Shown piece after piece: positions 58,075 to 64,000 of a stretch of DNA of 64,000 nt. The notes beneath the pieces were generated by a model that was given only the letters and a program-made list of their open reading frames with translations, was not told the DNA's origin and searched no databases. Origin of the DNA: Stereocaulon alpinum (lineage: Eukaryota; Ascomycota; Lecanoromycetes; Lecanorales; Stereocaulaceae); assembly GCA_018257865.1 (NCBI GenBank), contig JAEUBA010000053.1, positions 62,001 to 126,000 of the forward strand. The letters run 5' to 3'. The position numbers and the translations under genes are program-made. The stretch's first letter is position 1. Each line of letters opens with the position of its first letter.

Positions 58075-60406
58075 ATGGGGTTCTTGTAAGTGTTCTGCCA
58101 TCTGGTACGCTTCCCACATATAAGGGCTGATCGGTGTGCCAAACAGGGCGCTCGGAACCCCCCTGGACTGGCCAGAAGCTAAGAAAAACGCAGATCACGT
58201 TCGGCAATGGGGTATTGAGGTGGGCAAGGGCCTGCAGAACAGACCATAGAAGATTGACCAATGTCGAATGTAGCAATTGCTTGCGATATGGAAGCGCGCC
58301 AAAGGCAAAGAAAGAGACGCTCTGCGGTGGGGTGATGAGGTACGCCAAGACTGTACATCATGCACGAATGAGGTACTCATTTTGGCAGATTGAGTACTTG
58401 GTCGTGGCTTTCGATGAAGACCGGCGGAAGGTCAAGCTATCGTTGCGACAAGCGGATATATTGAGGGACTTGGCTGAGGATTCGGTCTTGAGGGAGCAGG
58501 GTGGATGTGTGCCTGACCTTCAGGCGGTTCAACAGTATGCCTGTGTTCTGATGCATATAGGGAAGATGCTGAATCAAGTCAAGTCATGGTGATGCCATAC
58601 CAGTTTTCCACCCTGAATTTGGCCGCTTTATGCTCGAGGCAACTCCAGGCAAGCCATGGGGGATTGGATTCAAGGATCTTTTGGATGTGGAGCCAAACAT
58701 GAAATGGAGGTCAGTCATATGCAGCTATCGTGCGTCGTGATCGCTGAATTGACTTTTGGAAAGGAGAGTAATAGCCAAGGATAACATGAAGTCGAACGAA
58801 TATCCAATTACTCTTACCACCTTTCCTCGTTTAGGCACGCGAGACGACTTCATCGAGCCTTACTTCCCGCCCTCTGGTGAGCGACTACGATCCCAGTTCC
58901 TGCCGGACGAAATTGCCAACCCTCATATCCGCTTTCCTACCCTTGCAGCCAACATTCGATCTCGGCGAGGTCGCAAGGTTGAGATCAACGTTCCTGTCTT
59001 CAAGGATGACAATACTCCGACGCCATTCAAGGACCCAACCGTCAATTACGACCTAAATAAATGGCCAGAAGATGACGATGTCCGGAACGGCGCGGCGAAA
59101 GATGATCATATATACATGGACGCTATGGCATTTGGGATGGGCAGTTGCTGCTTGCAGATTACTTTCCAGGCCAAGAATATCACAGAAGGACGGAAGCTTT
59201 ACGATCAACTAAGTCCGTTGGGGCCTATAATGCTTGCACTGACTGCCGCAACGCCGATATATAAAGGATTTCTGGTAGACACAGACGTGCGGTGGAATCA
59301 AATCAGCAGGGCAGTAGACGATCGAACGCCGGAAGAGCTTGGAGAAGTGGTACGTACAACTCCGAAAAGCAAAAGGAGGTTGTTCTGATATATGACAGCC
59401 ACTCAAGCACGATCGGTGGCGAGTCCCTAAGTCCCGATATGCCTCCAACTCCACCTACATTTCCCAAGACCCGCGATTACGAAAAGAATACATGGACCCT
59501 GAGCTAGTGGTCGACCAAGACCTAAAGCAACGCCTTATGGACGGCGGCATGGACGACCTCCTAGCTACCCATTTCGCCCACCTCTTCATCCGAGACCCCA
59601 TCGTCATCTTCGCCGAAGACCTAAAAGAGCTCGACCTCAACAAAACCGACCACTTTGAAAACCTCCAATCAACAAACTGGCAACACATGCGCTTCAAGCC
59701 TCCCCCCCACGACAAAGACACAGGCTGGCGCGTCGAATTCCGCCCCATGGAAATCCAAATCACAGACTTTGAAAACGCCGCCTTCGCAATCTTCATCGTC
59801 CTCATCACCCGCGCAATCCTCAGCTTCGACCTAAACTTCTACATCCCCATCCCCCTCACAACGTCCAACATGGAAACAGCCCACGCCCGCAACGCAGTTC
59901 TGGACCAAAAATTTCACTTCAGAAACGACCCCCTGCCCCCCCGTCCCACGAAAATAAACGGCACATCCGGCACCTCGACGCCCGCTCACCAACCCTCTAG
60001 ACCACCTACACCCACCGGCCCAGTCGAAGACGAACACGCCCTCATGAGTATTGACGAAATCATAAACGGCCAATCAGGTCACGGTTTCCCAGGCCTCATT
60101 CCCTTGGTGGAATCCTACCTTAATAGCGTAAACGTCGATGTCGAGACACGCTGCGAACTAGCGCGGTACCTAGACCTCATCAGCAAGCGTGCCTCAGGGC
60201 AGCTATGGACGGCTGCGAGATGGATTAGGCATTTCGTAAGAGGGCATGAGGGGTATGTGAGGGATAGCGTGGTGTCTGAGCGGGTGAATTACGATTTAAT
60301 CAAGGCTGTAGAAACGATTACGGAGAAAGAGGGGGAAAATGGAGTTGGGGAGGAGATGTTACGGGCTGGATGGGCAATTCGACCGAAGGGTTCAGCATGC
60401 GGATAG
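58075..60406 (+). CDS. GSH1: Glutamate-cysteine ligase catalytic subunit (gamma-glutamylcysteine synthetase), 7 exons
   Basis: Exons are 58075-58085, 58147-58219, 58274-58339, 58389-58534, 58584-58709, 58764-59349 and 59399-60406 (671 codons plus stop). The six introns are 49-61 nt, GT..AG, and all phases fit. The start MGFLALGTPLDWPEA follows the family pattern. Conserved blocks include WGDEIEYLVVAF, QGGCVPDLQ, FHPEFGRFMLEATPGKPWG, IRSRRGRKVEINVPVF, IYMDAMAFGMGSCCLQIT and GWRVEFRPMEIQ, which carry the glutamate, ATP and metal contacts in eukaryotic GCL. It makes gamma-glutamylcysteine from glutamate and cysteine with ATP, the rate-limiting step of glutathione synthesis in the cytosol. The intron at 58535-58583 has alternative acceptors; this one keeps HGDAIPVFHPEFG in frame. 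It is convergent with the alpha-galactosidase gene. Confidence 0.95.
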
Positions 60407-60427
60407 ATGATAGATGATAGATAGATG
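60405..60427. repeat. GATA/GATGATA microsatellite between convergent genes
   Basis: A run of GATAGAT units lies in the 57 bp separating the stop codons of GSH1 and the alpha-galactosidase gene, starting within the GSH1 stop codon. Confidence 0.7.
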
Positions 60428-60463
60428 AATCAGAGTGCGATGGCGATCTATATTATCTACATA

Positions 60464-62172
60464 TCATAATTCATCCCTCTTCCTCATCCCCGCACCCCCC
60501 TGACTCCGAAGCCTATACACCACCACCCCATGACTAGGAACCTGCGCCATCAACGTCCCCATCGGCGCGAGCGTCGCCACCTTGACGCCCAGCAACGCAA
60601 TATCATTCGCCGCCAATCCATCCGCATAGCTTGTCGTCGTGGCATTATATGTCTGCACCGGCAGCGTTGAAGTCGCATTACTACCATCCGTAGCATTCGT
60701 AGCCATAGTCATGTTCCCCGCAATGATAGCCTGCGCAGAAGCATCACTCATACGATTAGCCCAGAGATCATAGACGTCCCATGTCTGCATCAATTGTAGG
60801 ACAGGGGCGTTAGAGCCCGTAGTGACGTGGTCAATGAAGATATCATTCATAGTAGCGCTCATAGTAGCAGTTGCGGGGCCCGAGTTGACGAACGCAGCGA
60901 CGTAATCGCCGCCGTTTAGTTGGCCTGTCCAGAAGGAGTTTTCGCCGGCGGTGTAGGCGTCTACGGAGTATGTTTCGTTTTGGCGCTGGGCGGGGGATTG
61001 CCAGACGCGGAGGGCGGGGATGCCGAGGGGGTCTTGGTTTATGGCTAGGATTGCGGCGTTGGAGTAGATGGAGAGGGTTTGGGGCGTCATTCGTGTTACG
61101 TCGGTGCCCATTATGAGGGGGGATTTAGCAATAGCCCTGGGATATTGGTCAGCATATAGCAATAATTTAGGGGAATGGACTCTAGTGTGTATCATACCAC
61201 ATGCTGAAGTGAGTCTTGTACTCGTCGTCCGTCATCCCGCTATTGCCCACTTCCAACATATCCAGATCATTCCACGCTCCCGGTTGAGCCTTGTTAAGGA
61301 TCGGAGCCGCCTTGTTCAATATGTTCATAACAGAGCAATGGAACCCAGGAAGCCTACAATCATAAGTCGTACAAGGGCATCTGGCATCCGGTCTGTCGAA
61401 GCTGTCATAGACGTCGCCCGACATGCGCCAGCTATTAGCCATAGTTTGCGCCCAATTCCAGGGATAATCCATCCCCCAATTGCACATTGAGTAGAGAATC
61501 GGGCGTCCGGTAGCGATGAGGGCGTCGGACATGGCTTTGTAGCGGTTGTAACTGAGCATGGATGTACCTTCTTGGCCCTCGTTGTAGCAGTTGTCGTACT
61601 TCAAGTAGTCTGCGTGCTGTTAGTCACTCTGATATTGGGAGTCTGCGTCTCCAATGCCTACCGACGCCCCAGTCCGCGAAAGTCTGCGCATCCTGCTTTT
61701 CCATGCCTAGTGACGCTGCATACCGTGCACAAGTGTATTTGCCAGCACTCGAGTACATGCCGAATCCCAATCCCATCGAGTGAAGTTGATCCGCAACATA
61801 GCGCATTCCGTGGGGAAATTTTGTTGCATTGGCTTGTAGAGAACCATTCGATGTTCTGCCATCTGACCAGCAGTCGTCGAGTATGACATAGTAGTAGCCT
61901 TAGAGACAACTTTCATCAGCATTCATATGCCAGATATGGGTAGGGGATGAGGAGAAAAGCTGACCAAGATCTCTGAGCCCAAAATCTACCATCTTCTGCG
62001 CCGTATTCAACAGCAGCTCTTCGTCGACCTTGCAGCCGAAAGCATTCCAATTATCCCAGCCCATCTGAGGAGTAACAGCCAGTCCATTGTAGCTGGAAGC
62101 GCTAGCACCGGTGGCTTTCAATGCCAGCAATGCTGCCGCGGTAGCAAGGTAGGACCAAGTTGAGCGAGCCAT
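60464..62172 (-). CDS. Secreted-type alpha-galactosidase (GH27), 4 exons
   Basis: Exons are 62172-61965, 61898-61662, 61609-61198 and 61136-60464 (509 codons plus stop). Introns of 66, 52 and 61 nt keep the frame. The N-terminus (YLATAAALLALKATGASA) is a signal peptide. The GH27 barrel follows: TPQMGWDNWNAFGC, VILDDCW, GFGMYSSAGKYTCA, YLKYDNC (nucleophile D154) and WRMSGDVYDSF (acid/base D214 in R-x-S-x-D), then PGAWNDLDMLEVGN and SPLIMGTDV. A C-terminal beta-domain with many N-glycosylation sequons completes it. The enzyme releases terminal alpha-1,6-galactose from galactomannan and raffinose-type sugars. The protein ends RKRDEL, which resembles the KDEL/HDEL ER-retrieval signal and is unexpected for an extracellular enzyme. 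Confidence 0.94.
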
Positions 62173-62249
62173 TGCAATGGGAAAGGGTATGATATGCCAT
62201 CGTAGGAGAAGTGACAGGATCAGGGGTCTTATGAAGGTTTCGTTGAGCA

Positions 62250-62310
62250 GGTTTCCCCACCAGTGGTGGGCGGCTTAGAAGGACACTTTAAGTGGTGCCC
62301 CACTTGAGAA
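62250..62310 (-). promoter_or_regulatory. Two inverted repeats with CreA-type boxes upstream of the alpha-galactosidase gene
   Basis: CCCACC-AGT-GGTGGG (62256-62270) and AAGTGG-TGCC-CCACTT (62290-62305) lie about 85-135 bp upstream of the start codon. Each contains CCCCAC (62255-62260 and 62298-62303), the complement of GTGGGG, which fits the CreA consensus SYGGRG. Carbon-catabolite repression of this gene is a reasonable inference; binding is not shown. Confidence 0.45.
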
Positions 62311-62371
62311 GGTTGAGGATGTGCATCGTAGTATGGCTATTAGGCTCGTGTGATGAGGCCAATGGAGTCAG

Positions 62372-62418
62372 TTTGAGCTGGTAGGAGCTGGTAGGAGCTG
62401 GTAGAAGCTGGTAGGAGT
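62372..62418. repeat. Tandem repeat of an 11-bp unit (AGCTGGTAGGA), about 4 copies
   Basis: Four near-identical copies lie in the upstream region of the alpha-galactosidase gene, the third with one G-to-A change. Confidence 0.85.
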
Positions 62419-64000
62419 GTTTCTTAAAGCAATCATTGGACCAATCGTGAGGGGCTGAACGAGGCGGGATCAGAAGTAGAAGGTAAGGTACCTTAGAGAT
62501 GTGACATCATGCATGCAGCGGGCAACGGTCACTTGTTGCCGTTGCCACTGGATGAAGAAAGGCGGGGAAACCTGGGGCATTGGATTCACGCGCTGAGTTG
62601 TTTCGGTTGTCACGGCCTTGGGAAGCACAGCCCTAGAGCGGATATCAAGGCGGAGGAGCTTGGCCCTAGAGTGCCAATCTTAAAAAGTCCAGGGGCAGGT
62701 TGCCTCACCTAGAGAACACGTTCCTGGGGCCATTCTTAGGGCTGGGCAACGATCCTTCCTGAGTCCTGACGGCTGTGCCATTGCTGACATACGAGAACCA
62801 TGGTATATCCTTGACTCTCCATCAGTTGAGACAATGAATTCATCTCGGGTATATCTATGTATGTCCATAGAAACCCTTCGTAGTCGAAAGTGATTAGATC
62901 GATATGGCCAACACCATCCATGTTTCATCATCCTTTTAGGTCGTCTATCTGTAGATCATTCTCATCTTTCTCATTCCCATCTTCTAGTGCTATGTCAGAC
63001 TTTGCCTCCACTTTCTCTTGTTTCATGCACTTATACAAGCCTTATCAATGAGCAGCGGATACAATGTGGCCCTTCTCATACTGAGCTATAGAACGCAGGT
63101 ATGAACATCAGGTCTAGCTTCTCCAAGCCAGTTCCAGCGATTATCTCAAAGCATAGATCTTCCCACTGCTTTCGAACCACAACTGCCAGAAGTGCCATAG
63201 CGCTGCCATTATTGAGCCGTGCGTAGAGGTCATGGATAACACTAAATACCAAAGCTTACCATACGTTGACAGAGTCAACAACTCAGCTACAGAGACGGGA
63301 ACCGCAGCAGCAATCCCGCTCTAGTCAACGTATCGAACACTATAAATAGACGGCATTTGAGACTAAATTGGAATCGGAGACCGAGACGACAGCTTCTCTG
63401 ACCATGGGCGATCTTGCCGTAGACTCTCTCCACATGCAGTAATTTTTCCGTCTCGAATGTGCGCAGGCACTTCACTGGGATACCAATCCAGTGACGACAA
63501 TCTCGTAGCCTAAGTCAACCCCAATCACCCATCAATTGACCAGCGAGGTGCTCGACAGTGAGTTATGTGCCTCAGTAAGCTAGCTGGCAAAAGCCAATCG
63601 AAATTTCTGATACGTCCATGCAGGGTACACTCAACATAGCCTAAATACATTGAGTCTTCGTGGAGGAGTTTTGCCGAGACTGGGTAAAAGCATGTACGTA
63701 CCTTAGGTAGGTACCTTAGGGTCGCTTCCCCCACATCTATCCTTCTTCAGCAACGTGGTTTCCCACTATTTACTATCTTTGCATCATGCTTTCTAAGCAT
63801 GGTCTGTTCAATAGGGCGCGAACTAGGCCTTCACGGATAGCTAAGGACTCGATATTCGTTCAATTTGACAAGAAAGACGATGCCAGATAAGGAAGAGAGG
63901 CAACGAAAGGAAAGTTGGTTCCAATTTTAATGTACAAAAGCCATGGTACTTGCATTATGATTGCTATCTATGAGAATAAAGCTCACAGCGAGACCGCGCT
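62419..64000. other. No supported gene to the window end
   Basis: The frames (for example 62736-62921 on the minus strand) are short and unrecognised. Palindromic GGTACCTTA motifs occur near 62,484-62,496 and twice near 63,696-63,720. A gene start or end may lie beyond the window. Confidence 0.4.

Noticed and set aside
62736..62921. 61-codon minus-strand frame (MDGVGHIDLITFDYEGF...)
   Set aside because: The sequence looks somewhat protein-like, but there is no donor site or continuing exon, and no family I recognise.
1..64000. CRISPR arrays, rRNA genes or bacterial-type defence operons
   Set aside because: No regularly spaced short repeats or rRNA sequence were seen. Gene structure with spliceosomal introns shows a eukaryotic genome.

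Overview
The window looks like a filamentous ascomycete chromosome (Pezizomycotina, probably Dothideomycetes-like; the class is an inference). Spliced genes have short introns (49-76 nt) with GT..AG ends. The recognised genes are fungal (UPF1, IMP4, glucosidase I, glutamate-cysteine ligase, GH27 alpha-galactosidase, a HET-domain locus). Two long AT-rich blocks carry the mark of repeat-induced point mutation (RIP): CpA/TpG is almost absent, TpA is in excess and CpG is kept, so nearly every ATG is lost and coding frames are full of TAA/TAG.

Layout. (1) 1-10.7 kb: a RIP-saturated block. An old minus-strand Ty3/gypsy element runs off the left edge and is split at 2405/9158 by a complete plus-strand chromovirus (2411-9152; 249-bp LTRs; 5-bp target duplication ACTAC). 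(2) 10.7-32.46 kb: a gene island with normal composition. It holds a broken HET-domain gene, a membrane-anchored fucose-lectin-like protein (-), glucosidase I (+), a peroxiredoxin-like AhpC/TSA protein (-), UPF1 (-) divergent from IMP4 (+), an unrecognised small gene (+), and a five-exon PD-(D/E)XK nuclease-like gene (-). (3) 32.46-53.98 kb: a second RIP block that reads as one minus-strand Helitron (HUH Rep plus Pif1-type helicase, with a 3' hairpin-CTAG terminus) split by LTR insertions. These are a solo LTR (36948-37182, TSD CTAAG) and a 15.2-kb minus-strand chromovirus locus (38430-53651). That chromovirus in turn holds another Ty3/gypsy element (39711-46996, TSD AACAG) and two TRIM-like miniature LTR elements (50344-50874, TSD CCTAT; 51915-52500, TSD CTACT). 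(4) 54-58 kb: gene-poor flank with a decayed RecQ-like helicase. (5) 58-62.2 kb: glutamate-cysteine ligase (+) and alpha-galactosidase (-), convergent with 57 bp between stop codons. 62.2-64 kb has no gene I can support.

The genes do not form one pathway. The intact ones are housekeeping or secretory functions (N-glycan trimming, mRNA surveillance, rRNA processing, glutathione synthesis, redox protection). The accessory or decaying loci (HET gene, RecQ relic, PD-(D/E)XK gene) lie towards the edges of the RIP blocks. I see no CRISPR, no rRNA and no convincing tRNA. The most notable content is the nested transposon stack with exactly matched terminal repeats and target duplications, and a miniature LTR family whose two copies differ in length by one 55-bp internal repeat. 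Exon boundaries were chosen by reading frame, splice consensus and family similarity from memory; no search was run.
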